DNA from: Pigoraptor vietnamica | Lineage: Eukaryota > Opisthokonta > Filasterea | DNA: 64,000 bases | NCBI GenBank assembly: GCA_943704525.1 | Contig: CALSCQ010003197.1 | Coordinates: 1-64,000, forward strand | Reading direction: 5' to 3' | In this document: positions 32,749 through 54,500 of the stretch, piece by piece | How the letters are laid out: every line of letters starts with the position of its first letter | How positions within the stretch are numbered: the stretch's first letter is position 1 | Program-made: the position numbers and the translations under genes | The notes under the pieces: model-generated | Databases searched by the model: none | Told to the model about the DNA's origin: nothing | Seen by the model: the letters and a program-made list of their open reading frames with translations, nothing else

Positions 32749-33360
32749 CCTGTGTGTACGTACGCGTGAGTATGCTATCCACCGCCTTCTCGCTTATCGA
32801 CGATCGTTGGCTGTTCGCAGGTCGAGGAGCACCCGCGGCGCATCCGCGACATTCTCTCGTGTTCCCATTATCTGCAGACTATGATGCAGTCGTCGTCGCG
32901 ATCTTCCGGCGAGCGATTGGATGAAAACAGCTCCGAATTTCAGAACTATAAGGAGGAGCTGTGTATCAACGAGCGCATACTCCTCCAGACGATCGCGTTC
33001 GACTTCAACGTCACGCACCCGTACAAGCACCTCGTTCACCTCATGTTCGCCGAGGACAAGTTTGGCCTCGAGCGCGACGAGGCGCTCAAGAATGCTTTCA
33101 TGCAGAGCGCGTGGTCGGCCGTCAACGACAGTCTTGTGTACGGATCGACGCTGTGCCTGCGCTTCCAGCCCGTCGTCATTGCGATCGCCGCGCTGCACTT
33201 TTCGGCGCGTCGCATTGGGTTTGCGCTGCCTTCGAACGAGTGGTACAAGAAGTACGTCCCGGGCCTCTCGATACAGCAGATCGACGGTGCGTTGTGGCCG
33301 CTCTGTGTGTGTGTGTGTGTGGCTGTGTGTGTGTGTGTGGCTGTGTGTGTGTGTGTGTGG

Positions 33361-33406
<46 letters not shown>

Positions 33407-33760
33407 GTGTGTGTGTGTGTGTGCATGTGTGTGTGTGTTGTGTGTCGGGCAGGATAAAGAAGGGAGGGGTCGTTCACGGATGGGTCATCATCAGGCGCTG
33501 TGTGTATGGCACCCCCCTGTTCCGATTTCTCACCCTCTCGCTCGTGACACAGCCATTTGCGAAGAACTGGAGGCGCAGTACGATTACGTTCGACCAATCC
33601 TCAATATGGTGGGTTGGGCGCTCGTCGCTGTCCCTTTGTTTCGCTTCACTTGAGCTCTTCGTGTGTGGGCGTGTTGCCTTGTCCCTATCGAGCCTTCTCA
33701 CGTCATTCGTGCGCGCAGCTTAAGGTGCAAGAACGCGAGGGCGCGAAGTCGTCGCAATAG
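32112..33760 (+). CDS. Cyclin T/K-type transcription cyclin
   Basis: Regulatory subunit for a CDK9/CDK12-like kinase that phosphorylates RNA polymerase II during elongation (family knowledge). Exons 32112-32252, 32411-32638, 32821-33286, 33553-33608 and 33719-33760 give 310 aa. The first cyclin box is diagnostic: WIFTKE joined to EIENSPSRRDGI, then FFQRFYFYQSFKVFNPYAMA and LLGGKVEEHPRRIRDI. The second has INERILLQTIAFDFNVTHPY and AWSAVNDSLVYGSTLCLRFQP. The first motif is closest to cyclin T and the second equally to cyclin K. No long C-terminal tail follows, so the protein is a minimal two-box cyclin. Two of its introns are dominated by (GT)n. A TATA-like box lies upstream. Confidence 0.9.
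32657..32747 (+). repeat. Intronic (GT)45 in cyclin gene, intron 2
   Basis: Uninterrupted GT repeat on the sense strand, starting 18 nt after the splice donor at 32639. Confidence 0.95.
33304..33446 (+). repeat. Intronic GT/GGCTGT compound repeat in cyclin gene, intron 3
   Basis: GT runs broken three times by GGCTG, then a longer GT run with GC and CA interruptions. It lies on the sense strand and starts 17 nt after the donor. Confidence 0.9.
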
Positions 33761-33954
33761 GCTGGTTGTTTGTAAATTGATTCGTAACATGGCGGCGTTC
33801 ACCTTCGCGCTGGACTGCGAAGGCGGCGCCTCCGCGGCCAATACAAAATCTCACATTATAATCAAATGCAAGCAGTCGCACGTAAATAGCGCGAGGCTGT
33901 CATTCGGCATTGCTGCTCGCACGCCGTCGCAACGCCAGTGCACGCGCATGCACA

Positions 33955-39505
<5,551 letters not shown>

Positions 39506-40189
39506 TGCGAAGAAGAAGGCGCTTCGACGTCAAGTGCCTCGACGGTGAGGGCGCGCGCACTTACGCGTCGAGTGTGTGCGCACTGCACACGCTTCACCCG
39601 ACTAGGCCCAGCGCACCGAGGAAGAGAGGCGCCGACCGCCTTCTCACCGCTCTCGAGTTCTCTGAACCTTTCGTAATCACGCGAGTGACGAAATGCGCCG
39701 AGCGAACGATAAAAATGAAAACAGCCACGCCCCTTCGCGTGTCTCCTGGGCGGAAGGGACCCGGCGACTGTCGGAAAGGTCCCGCACAGCCGCGACGGGA
39801 ATGGGAGGGCCAACGGGGCGGTGTGTGCGCATCGCTGGTCAAGTTCTGTGTTGTGCGTGGACGATGAAGAAGAGTGCGTCACGCCAAAGCGACTGTCACT
39901 GGGCGTGTTTGTGCCGCGGAATTCCAGTTACTATGAAGATTTCGATACTGAAGCCCGTTTGTATAGGATTAACTATCACTCACGTGATCGATCACCCCGT
40001 ATCACTCACGTGATCGATCACCCCGTATGTAAGGATCAACTCCCAAAAAGACCAACACTGTTTTCGCGGGGATCGTCTACCCAATCAGGCCGGGATCCAA
40101 GAGGAAGCGAAGCGCGCTTTCGGACGCAGTGGCGCCGCCGCGGCGATCGAAGAGGAAGCGAAGCGCGCTCTCGGACACAGTGCCGCACG
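39506..40189. other. Divergent spacer, PH-ankyrin / Crinkler-type gene, with short repeats
   Basis: It contains a perfect 26-bp tandem duplication (39975-40026) and a second, imperfect 51-bp-period duplication (aagaggaagcgaagcgcgct at about 40099 and 40150). An open frame runs through it in phase with the downstream gene but has no ATG before 40190. An upstream exon is possible. Confidence 0.6.
39975..40026. repeat. Perfect 26-bp tandem duplication with palindromic core
   Basis: Two adjacent copies, each containing CACGTGATCGATCAC, with the inner palindrome TGATCGATCA and an E-box CACGTG. Confidence 0.9.
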
Positions 40190-42477
40190 ATGCACCGCCG
40201 TCTATTCAGCCGGTGCCGGGAAACGCAAAGTCTGAGTGCGAGGTCCGCAGCCGACGTTAGTGCGCCAGCTGGCTCCGTTTCTGCGGCCGCAGCCGACGTT
40301 AGTGCGCCAGCTGGCTCCGTTTCTGCGGCCGCAGCCGACGTTAGTGCGCCAGCTGGCTCCGTTTCCGCGGTGGCAGACGTCGTTCCGTGGGCCGACCTCG
40401 TCGTACAACCCCGTCTCGACGAATGCCACGCGAACAAGTTTATCGAAGGCCTTCCTCTGTTGGATGCCTCGCTCCAACTCTCCGTCGTTTGCCCAAAGGA
40501 CTTTCTGAGCACATTTCCCGAACGCGCGCTGCTTCGTACTCAGACGGTCCGCCTGTGGAACGAAATCGTCGATGCGTTTGACTCGTACGAGTCGAACAAA
40601 CGCATGGGCGCGCGCGGTATGTGCCTTTCAGCGCCATGCGGAATGGGCAAGAGCTTCATCGCGTACGTCTTTGCGGCCCTCGCCCACGCGCATGGATGGC
40701 TCGTGGAGTACGTGGTACGTGTTTCATTATTGTGCCGACGATACCGCTGTGTGTGCTGAGTGTTCGCTCCTATGCCGGCGCGTCGTGTGCATTCGTTGCT
40801 CACGGCGTGCGTTTGTGACCTGTAGGGTGATGCGAACGAGATTGCAGCAGGGGGGGGCGCCGCGGCCTATTTGGACATGTTTTACGCGCTCAACGACACC
40901 CTTCTCGCCGGGGTCACTGTCAAGCGCGAAGTTAAGCTCGGAGGACAGAGTTTTCAGGGCGGACCACTCGTCGATCTTGTCGACTTTGGTCGCCTCGCGA
41001 ACGAATCGAACGCAAACAAGGCACTCAGGTGTGTGCTTCTCGAGCTGAAGAAGTGGAACAAGACGCCGCACCGCCGCATCATCGACGAGCACAACTCTTT
41101 CTGGACAGCGGGCGGACGCGACCCAAAGACGTGGGCGCCGCGATGGAAGCGGTTTTTTTCAAGCTTCCAGACGCTGAAGGGGGTGAGTGTCCTACTTGCT
41201 GCTCCCGTGTGTGTTGTATGTGCCCCTTTCTCATGCCTTCTTCTTCGGCCACTCAGGTGCGGACGTTCACGGTATTTGCGGGATCGCAGCACAGCTTGTT
41301 CGAGGACGGCATCCCGAGCGGCCTCAAGAAGCAACTACGCTACATTCAGCCGTACACGGACGCCGAATTTCGCGCGATTCAAGCAATCGACAACTACCCG
41401 AGCGCTTTGCGCCCGCTCGAAAATGCGGTCGTCGAGCGCACCGGACTCGTTCCGCGCGAAGTGGCGCTACTCGTCGAGGAGGCTCGCGTGCAAGGTGACG
41501 GGAAGGAGGCGATCCGCGTGTGGTTCGATGACACCGTCGACCGCCTCGGCGAAAAGCACAATGTCTACATCAACGAACTTGCGGCGGATGCGAAGCGCCA
41601 ATTCTTTGACGAGGTCCGCGCAATGTTCTTTTCGTGGAAAGAGCAACCGGCATTTCTGGGCGCTTACCGCGACCGCGGTTTGCTGTATCGCCAAGGGTTG
41701 AAGCGGTCGATCCGCCCGGTCAACGAGGCTGCCCGACATGTTCTTCTCAAGGCCTTTCTCGCTGCCGGGGATGCGGCGGACGACCTCGTCAGAATGTTCA
41801 ACAATCCGCCTTCGAACAGTACCAAGGGCGCTGTGTTTGAAGAACTTGTCGTACGTCAGCTCATCTCGATTGCGGCCGCTGGCAGCGAGGTGAAGATCGA
41901 GTGCGTCGACCAGCGCGGCAACCCCTGCGAGCACCTCGTCGTTCTCAAGATGGGCGACTACATTCCCCTTCCACGGGGGCAGTTTGCGCCCCGGAGGCCT
42001 CGCGAGCATGACCGCGCGATTCGCCTGCCGCCCGACTATCCGCGCTTCGACCTTATTCTGGACACGCGCGTCCGTACCGTGTTCGTGCAGATCAGTCTGC
42101 AGTCGGTCACCGACCACGACACGGGCACCAAAGCCCTCGAACTCGCCTTCGACAGGGGCAACGCCGCAGTCGCGGGCGGGCGCTCGCAAGTTGAGGCGAT
42201 CATGGACAAGCTGTGGCAATGAGTATGCGCCTCACACGTCGTCGTGTGCTCCGCCGGCAGCAGTTGCAATTGCGCCGGGCGCTCTCACCAGCGAAGTGCG
42301 TCGCGCGAGTTCGTCGTCAATCGCCATGACGGGTCGCCGGCGCCCGCCGTGTTCCTCTTCATATCGTTTGCGAAAACCCCGACGGGCAACAATGTGCGAC
42401 TGAAGTACACCAACCTTCGCGTCGCCTACAAGGAGCAGGTGGTCGAACTATCGGACGTTTTCAAGTCGATTTCTTAG
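40190..42477 (+). CDS. Crinkler/RHS-type P-loop NTPase with nuclease-like C-terminus
   Basis: Exons 40190-40714, 40826-41182 and 41257 to about 42212. A last exon 42261-42477 is probable; otherwise the frame ends at 42222. The N-terminus holds three 14-residue repeats (ADVSAPAGSVSAAA). A Walker A follows (LSAPCGMGKSFIAY) and a Walker B-like RRIIDEHNSFW. The C-terminal part has KGAVFEELVVRQLI and then FDLILDTRVRTVFVQIS. That D...(V/F)Q(I/M)(S/T) wording is typical of the PD-(D/E)xK-like nuclease fused to the NTPase in the Crinkler and retrotransposon-hot-spot families (established family knowledge; assignment here by pattern). No secretion or LFLAK-type header is evident. Such genes are patchy and often linked to conflict or mobile DNA. 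It may be a lineage-specific acquisition. Confidence 0.62.
40247..40372 (+). repeat. Coding 42-bp tandem repeat, three copies
   Basis: Three near-identical 42-bp units starting at 40247, 40289 and 40331 encode ADVSAPAGSVSAAA. The last copy has a single base difference near its end. Being a multiple of three, copy-number changes would keep the frame. Confidence 0.95.
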
Positions 42478-42756
42478 GACGGTTGAACACTGTGCGGCGT
42501 GGAACCGTGACCGTGTCGCTCCCTTAGAGCGACCCAAAGAGGCTATAAGTAGCGTCAAATAGCTCTAATAATAGGTTGAAGTTACTTCATTGGCGGCGGT
42601 TGAGTCTTCCCCATCACACGGCTTCGGGCTTTAGCGGCTGCATCAGCGGCGTGGCAGAAGCCCCCAAACAAGTGGCGCGGAACATGTTCAGCACGGGCGT
42701 GGCGACAACGACGGGCGCGTATTGAAGGCCGACCGACACACACACACACACACACA

Positions 42757-42804
<48 letters not shown>

Positions 42805-42822
42805 GCTGTGCAGACGGTGCCC
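42478..42822. other. Spacer with (CA)n(CT)n and probable 5' UTR intron end
   Basis: Between the Crinkler-type gene and the Mpo1-like gene, both on plus. It contains a TATA-like ggctataagtag (42539-42550). A (CA)12(CT)20 tract at 42736-42800 leads into gtgcgctgtgcag, a textbook acceptor just before the ATG at 42823. A non-coding first exon is therefore likely. Confidence 0.6.
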
Positions 42823-43636
42823 ATGTCCGCGGCGCAGGCAGCCGAGGGCTCGCGTCTTCTTGCGCGCGGCAACGCAGAGGTCGACATGGGCTCTGTGGAT
42901 GCACCGTGGGCGCTTCGCCGCCGCAGCAAGCTGTTCAAGGACGCATCGAACCTATTCGACGAGATGTCTTTTGTGTACTACTACCACTCGCACGCCGTGA
43001 ACCAGGCCCTCCATCTCACCACGACTCTCTCCATCTTCCTTGGCATATTTTGCCTCCTTGCGCTGCCGGACCCGCTACGTCCGGGCGGCGTCCCCGTGCT
43101 CTCGGTTGCGTTTGCGTGCATCTACGTCGCTTACTACTTGACGCTGCACGTGCCGGTCGCCCTGTCGTTCGCGGCGGTCTTCGCGGGGCTCCTTTACGTC
43201 GCGTCGTATGCCGGTCCACGACTTGAAGCGTATCCCGATGGGCTCTACATTGCCGGCGCGACCGTTGTGTGCGCTTCGCTCCAGGGGTGAGACATGCTGA
43301 GGCTACCCGTCGAGAATCCGTTTTGTTAATCACTCCCGACATCATTCGTTCTCCTTTCTTTCGTGTGCTCATATAATTCTGCGCGCACTCGAGCGTGCGC
43401 AAGCCACGCATGCATGCACACAACTCAACCTTCGGAACACCTCTCTCCGCCGCAGTGTCGGGCACGTCATCTTCGAGCGGCGACTTCCCGCCTTCCGCCT
43501 GTTTGAATTTGCGGTGACGACGCCCTTCACGCTAATGCTCCTTTTCCTCATGGCGTGCGGATATGCGCCCCGCCTGAGGGACGCCGTGCGCGTCCGATCG
43601 GAAAAGTGGGTCGGAACAGAGCGACGAAAGTTCTGA
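42823..43636 (+). CDS. Mpo1-like (DUF962) membrane dioxygenase
   Basis: Two exons, 42823-43286 and 43456-43636, give 214 aa. The DUF962/Mpo1 family (yeast YGL010w) is an ER membrane Fe(II) dioxygenase in alpha-oxidation of 2-hydroxy fatty acids, including those from phytosphingosine. Seen here: the family signature YYYHSHAVNQALH (His55, His57, His64) before the first hydrophobic span, three to four further membrane spans, and the second signature GHVIFERRLPAF, formed across the splice, with His158. The terminal hydrophobic segment (TTPFTLMLLFLMACGY) fits the family. The conserved histidines are present, so activity is plausible. The N-terminal 45 residues are extra. Assignment rests on the two His motifs and topology. 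Confidence 0.8.
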
Positions 43637-43989
43637 GAGCGTGTCTTGTGTGCGCGTGCGTCTTGCGTTGTCCCCAGAAACTCTATTCCATTGAACTCTG
43701 CCTCTACCACTTTTACTTGTTAACCCACGTGCGAGTGAGCCGCTTGTTTGCGTCCGTGGCTGCTATGCCAGGCACCGTTTACTCTGACGAATGACACACC
43801 TCACGTTCCGAGTGCGCATGGTCGCGGCTAGCAATTCCGCGCTTTGCGGAGGTGTTAAAAGAAGTGCCTTTGACCGTCAGCGAGTGCACGGGGTCGTCGA
43901 CAATCTACAGCCCGCGCTTGCGAATGGCTCAAAAGTGATGCACATTTTATCGTGTCGCGTGATCGCTCTGCTCGGCGAGCGCGCACGTC
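43637..43989. other. Convergent spacer
   Basis: This spacer lies between the 3' ends of the Mpo1-like gene and the P-type ATPase gene. I see no gene, repeat or RNA in it. Confidence 0.6.
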
Positions 43990-49939
<5,950 letters not shown>

Positions 49940-50186
49940 TTTTCAACACAGTTATCACAAGTGAGAGCGATCCATTAGAAGAAAGCGAGAGAAATGCGCT
50001 TGGTGTGGCAGATCCCCTAGCGAATCAGACGCGCTCGGTCGGTCGATTTCAAAAACGACGCCGACCTTCTTATAACGGGGCTTAGGCGATGTCTCGATGC
50101 ACATGCGCTGTAAGGAACTCCAAATAGCAACAGTGGTTGCAAGGCTCCGTGTGTGTGGAGTGTTGTGTGTGTGTGTGTGTGTGTGT

Positions 50187-50227
<41 letters not shown>

Positions 50228-50787
50228 TGTGTGTGTGTATGTGTGTGTGTGTGTATGTGAATATGCCGGATGTAATGTGCTCGTGTGTATATAATGTAGT
50301 GTCAAAGGTGCACGTGTGTGTGTGTGTGTGTGTGTGTGTATTCCGTTCGTGCAGCGTGTGCAAGTGCGTGCACACACTGCGCCCATGCGTTCCTCCCACA
50401 TTCCTGCCATTCCTCTCTTCAAATTGCACAAAATTCACACCTGCCACGCATGTATCGCACGAACGAAGCACTGCATACTGGGGACACGGGGCACGAAGCA
50501 CTCGCATTCAACCCACGCGTAGAGGGAAGAAGGACTCACGGCTTTCGCACGATGTGGACGTCCGCGTGCGAACGACTCGAGTTCTTACATTAAAATGGGA
50601 GGGAGCCTGAATAAACCGGAAAGAGGCAATGACCCACACAAAACAAGCTTCTGCATTAGCACCTCTTGCTTCGCCTCCACAGCACGACAGTCGTTAAAAA
50701 CATGTATTGGCGCGTGCGAAGGCCTTTTCCCGCATCTCACGAACGACTGAGCTTGACGATGGCATCCTCCCATATTCTATATTTAAC
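49940..50787. other. Intergenic region with two GT repeats
   Basis: It lies upstream of the ATPase ATG and downstream of the orphan membrane-protein stop. It holds (GT)n at about 50162-50254 (with CT and AT interruptions) and about 50308-50338. Open frames through the repeats are low-complexity artefacts. No gene is supported. Confidence 0.6.
50162..50254 (+). repeat. Intergenic (GT)n upstream of ATPase gene
   Basis: GT repeat broken by single CT and AT units. Relative to the flanking minus-strand genes it reads as (CA)n, the reverse of the intronic tracts. Confidence 0.9.
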
Positions 50788-52896
50788 TCATTGCCTGGGG
50801 GCAAAGTTACCGCACACTGGCGACCAGCCATCGCGCGAGAGGGCGTATACGCCGTTCGTTGACACCACAAACGCGCGCGCGGGCCTTTCGACGTGCCGCA
50901 ACAACACAACAGCGTCCGAAAGAACGCGCTCGAAGTTAGGAAGGTACGAGAAGTGCTTGTCGTCGGCATTCGATATATACACGACGACGTTTTCCGCTCG
51001 TTGCGATGTGGAATGACGGAGGAGCGCACCAAAGTGGTTCAGATCGTAGTCTGCAAAGCCGATTCGCGCCGACCGCAGCGCCTTTTTGATGGACGCCATG
51101 GCCTCGTCCGAGGCGAGAAAGCTTCCCTCCGTGCCGAAATGAACGGTCACGTTGCCCGACGCCCCGCGCGCCCACGAATTGTGCGCATACACGGGCGTGA
51201 ACGCGAGGTGCTGTTGCGGGTTTCGCAGCAGCGGCTCAAAGAACGACCGGTAGCAGACGGCCGCAAATGGCGTAAGGGCACTCGCAGTGCGTGCGACGAT
51301 GGCGTCGTCCACGCGGCGCGCGAGATAGCGGCTCTGCGACGTGTGCGTGAGCGCCGCTTCCGGATCCTCTCGTACAAACTGCGCCAGATCGCGCGCAAAC
51401 ATCGACGTCACAAAGTCGCTGCGAGCACTTGCGCTCTTCAGTAGCTCGATGTAGACGCGCGCTACGCACAATTGCTGGCTCCTCCCATAGTCAAAGAAAG
51501 TGGCCGCGGCGGTCGACGTCGCCGGCAGTTGCGCAAGGACGTTGAGTCCCGTCATGCCCCCGACAACAGACATAAAGTGAATGCGCCCACGTGCGAGATG
51601 CGGCACAACGTGGGTTGCCGTCCATTCGACGACGTTCGCGATCGACCGGGGCGGCTCGTTCGTGCCCACGAACAGCGGCGCTTCGTTGGCTCTGAGCGCG
51701 CACCCGCCGATGTCCGCGACGTCAAAGCAGCCTGTCTCGGCCGCAAAGCGCACCGCCGTGTACGGCATGCGGCGGTCGTGACGTTCTGAAACGAGCGCCG
51801 CAAATGCTCCGTCGATGCTTCCGCTTCCCCTCACGCGCGTGCACAGTGGCGAGGCGTCGCAGAGCACGACATCGCCGTTTTTCCTCGAGTCCCCCGCGCC
51901 CACGCACGCCGCGAGCGCCCCTGACAGTCCCAACACGACATCGTCGCGAAAGAGCGCCTCCGCAATGAAGCCGACCATGAAGCTCGCTTGGCCTGCGGAG
52001 ACGTACCACCTCTCCGGCCCGAGAGTCACGAGCTCGCGGCGGAGGGATGCAATGCCGCGCACGGTGCTGGCAGCCACGAAGCGGGGAAACGGCCGGCCGA
52101 GCGCTTTCTCTGTCGATGACGTCCGAAAGGGGCCTAGGTCAGGACAGCCGTAGTGGAGGTATTTGTGTGCGTCGATGAGCACCGGCGCTGTCGTGTGTAT
52201 TGAAGGTGCGACCTCGCGGGGCGCGCTTGCGTCGAGCCGAATGAGACCCATCGCCGGAGAGCCCTTTGCGAGTATGGCGGCAGCGGAAGACGCGACTGCG
52301 CCGACGAATTCGCTCAGAGGACCGACCGTCGTGCACGCGGAGACCACGAGCACGAACTGCGGGAGGACGAGACGGGAGCGCACGCTATCGTTGCAATACG
52401 CGGCGCGAAACCAGTCGGTCACGTGCGACGCAGCGTCGTTCCCCGCAACGTAGTCGAAGCTCAGCGGGAAGAGGCTTGAAGCGGTGACGGCGAAGCAGTC
52501 CGTGGGCGAACGACCCGTGTTGTCAGGCGAATCCGCGATCAGAATACGCACGCGGCTGAAACTGTGCGATCCCTCAAACGACCGCGTGCGCAGCGGGAGC
52601 ACATTTTCGCCGGCATTTGCTTCAGACGCACCGAGGCGCTCTTCATCTGGTACGACGTCGGAAGGTGTCTCGTCTGCATCTCTGCGATTCTCGGGTTCGG
52701 TTCTCTCTCCGCCTGCTGTGTGCGTGCATTTTCCACCATCCGACGACGCGCCGGCTGGCGGCGCTGACAAGGATTCCGCCGAGCACTCGGGACACTTCTG
52801 TCGATTGAGAGACGTGGCGACAAAGATGCACAATACTGCCGCACAGAATATAACGACGCAGCGCGTGAGGAAGCGACCGGAGCCGTCTAGTCGCAT
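50788..52896 (-). CDS. Orphan type II membrane protein, 702 aa
   Basis: I do not recognise this protein. The start MRLDGSGRFL is the first ATG of the frame. A single hydrophobic signal-anchor follows (RCVVIFCAAVLCIFVATSL, about 12-30), then a C-P-E-C pair and a disordered, acidic stem of about 80 residues. From about residue 110 the protein looks globular and well folded, with alternating strands and helices (QFVLVVSACTTVGPL, RWYVSAGQASFMVGFIAEAL, RIHFMSVVGGMTGLNVLAQL, ENVVVYISNADDKHFSYLPN). There is a plausible N-glycosylation site in ASGNVTVHFG. Topology and cysteine content suit a Golgi or cell-surface protein with a lumenal domain, as in type II glycosyltransferases, but no DxD-like catalytic signature convinces me. 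It is a single exon and divergent from the P-loop gene. Confidence 0.72.
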   Translation of the reverse strand: MRLDGSGRFLTRCVVIFCAAVLCIFVATSLNRQKCPECSAESLSAPPAGASSDGGKCTHTAGGERTEPENRRDADETPSDVVPDEERLGASEANAGENVLPLRTRSFEGSHSFSRVRILIADSPDNTGRSPTDCFAVTASSLFPLSFDYVAGNDAASHVTDWFRAAYCNDSVRSRLVLPQFVLVVSACTTVGPLSEFVGAVASSAAAILAKGSPAMGLIRLDASAPREVAPSIHTTAPVLIDAHKYLHYGCPDLGPFRTSSTEKALGRPFPRFVAASTVRGIASLRRELVTLGPERWYVSAGQASFMVGFIAEALFRDDVVLGLSGALAACVGAGDSRKNGDVVLCDASPLCTRVRGSGSIDGAFAALVSERHDRRMPYTAVRFAAETGCFDVADIGGCALRANEAPLFVGTNEPPRSIANVVEWTATHVVPHLARGRIHFMSVVGGMTGLNVLAQLPATSTAAATFFDYGRSQQLCVARVYIELLKSASARSDFVTSMFARDLAQFVREDPEAALTHTSQSRYLARRVDDAIVARTASALTPFAAVCYRSFFEPLLRNPQQHLAFTPVYAHNSWARGASGNVTVHFGTEGSFLASDEAMASIKKALRSARIGFADYDLNHFGALLRHSTSQRAENVVVYISNADDKHFSYLPNFERVLSDAVVLLRHVERPARAFVVSTNGVYALSRDGWSPVCGNFAPRQ

Positions 52897-53293
52897 GTTT
52901 TGAGTGTGACACGCCACACACTCGCAGCCGATCGCGTCACTCGCCGCGCGCGCTCAAGTGGTGCATCACTGTCGACGAAGAACCGCAATTGTCTCATGAT
53001 CCCGTTAACCAGCGCCTTCTTTGCGGGCTTAGTCTCAGGGAAGCACTGTGTCCTCTATGTGTTGATGTGTATCTGGTTGCGTAGCGAAACGCCGAAAGTG
53101 TGCCGTGTGCGCAGGTGTCGGTCAGCTTTGGCATCTGTCGCCGGTGTCTGGACAAACGCTTCTGGACAAATGCGTGACTCACTCTGCACAATTCGTGCGT
53201 GAAAAGTAAACTGGCCCACACCGCGCCACTCACGCGCACAAACGCACACGCACACACACAGCATTGGTTCGCAGTTTCATTCGCTGTCTCTGA
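52897..53293. promoter_or_regulatory. Divergent promoter region, orphan membrane protein / P-loop gene
   Basis: 397 bp between the two start codons. Only short CA-rich sequence near 53238-53260 stands out. No gene is supported. Confidence 0.5.
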
Positions 53294-54279
53294 ATGGCAT
53301 CACGGACTTCACGTGTAGTCTTCTCGCGTTGCGTTCCGCCATCAACTGTAACAACGACCCCATCGACGCCGCCGGACGCCCTAGTCGATGCAGACGTCTA
53401 CGGCGCCTTGCATCCGCCCAATGCCAACGAGGACGTGATGCCTCTCTTCGAACGCGTGTGGGCGGTGATGAATGCGCTTCCGGACGACCACCCCCTTCAC
53501 CTTCCGCCCATTTACAGCGACGAACCAGAGGTGCGCATGCTGCTACCCACCCTCGCGCGAGAGTTTGTTCGCCGCGACGGGGAACTGCAGCGCCATGACG
53601 GCGGGCATATTGTCATCGGCGGGGTCGAGGGCACGGGCAAGAGTGCCGTTTGCATCGACGGCGTCCAGGCAACGGCCGCGTCACTACGAACGCTTGACGG
53701 AAAGTACTGTCGTTGGAGCAGGGAAATCGGCATCGACAGCGTCGCGTTCAAGTTCGACTCCAACGACACCCTCGTCCTGTCGGGCTGGCAGTGCAAGGTA
53801 GGCCACCGGCAGAAAGGAAAGTTCGGTGAGGGCGACGTGCTCATGTATCGCACGAGACTGAGAGAAGCTCACGTCGACTGAGCACCACACGCTGGCCGGC
53901 ACCGTCGTGTTGGCCGAACGACTGCGTTCGCAATGCTTTGCGCCGCCATTTCCACGTCCACCGCCCTGTCACTGTCAACACGCTCATCGTCTGCACGACG
54001 ACGGAAGATATCAATGTTACGAAGAACGCGCGCGAGGAAGCGCGAAAGCACGTCGCATTCTCCGTTGAACTGCTCGGATGGGCGGATGGTTGGGTGCGTG
54101 GTTGCCTGGCCGGTGACCTGCGCTTGCTTTGGGACGCGCACGCGGGGTCCGCTCTGTACGAAAACGTGCGTCGGTCGGGTGTCATCACTTCCGATGATTA
54201 CGCTTGTGGAAGGGCAAGTGCGCGCAGCTGCTTTGCCATCGCCGACGTGCGCTTGTCACCATGTCCGCGGGAAGGTTGA
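53294..54279 (+). CDS. P-loop NTPase-like gene, structure unresolved
   Basis: The first part, from MASRTSRVVFSRC, encodes about 168 confident residues with a Walker A, HIVIGGVEGTGKSAVCIDG, preceded by LLPTLAREFVRRDGEL, ending at a possible donor at 53798. A second coding-like stretch at about 53938-54279 contains VNTLIVCTTTEDINVTKNAR and WADGWVRGCLAGDLRLLWDA. I could not join the two with clear splice signals, so this may be an unusual gene or a relic; I do not propose a joined protein. The Walker A context resembles NTPases such as those of Crinkler/RHS or STAND-type proteins, but this is weak. It stands between the orphan membrane gene and the 3' end of the TFIIIC gene. Confidence 0.42.
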
Positions 54280-54500
54280 GGGATCGTAGAGGTATTCCAG
54301 CGCCTTTTCGGGCGACACGTCCATCGTCGTTGTAAGTGTCTCCCCTTCCTCTCTATCTCTCCTTCTCGCACTCCCCCCCGCTGTGTGTCATGTCTCTCGC
54401 TCTTTCGTCGTCTCATTAATGACCTCATTTTTGGGTACACTACGGCGTTCAGTCAATCGCATTCGCGTTCTCGGCTGGCCGACAACGTGCTGGTGAGCGA

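Noticed and set aside
40190-42477. Reading the Crinkler/RHS-type gene as part of a retrotransposon
   Set aside because: No reverse transcriptase, integrase, terminal repeats or target-site duplication are visible around it.
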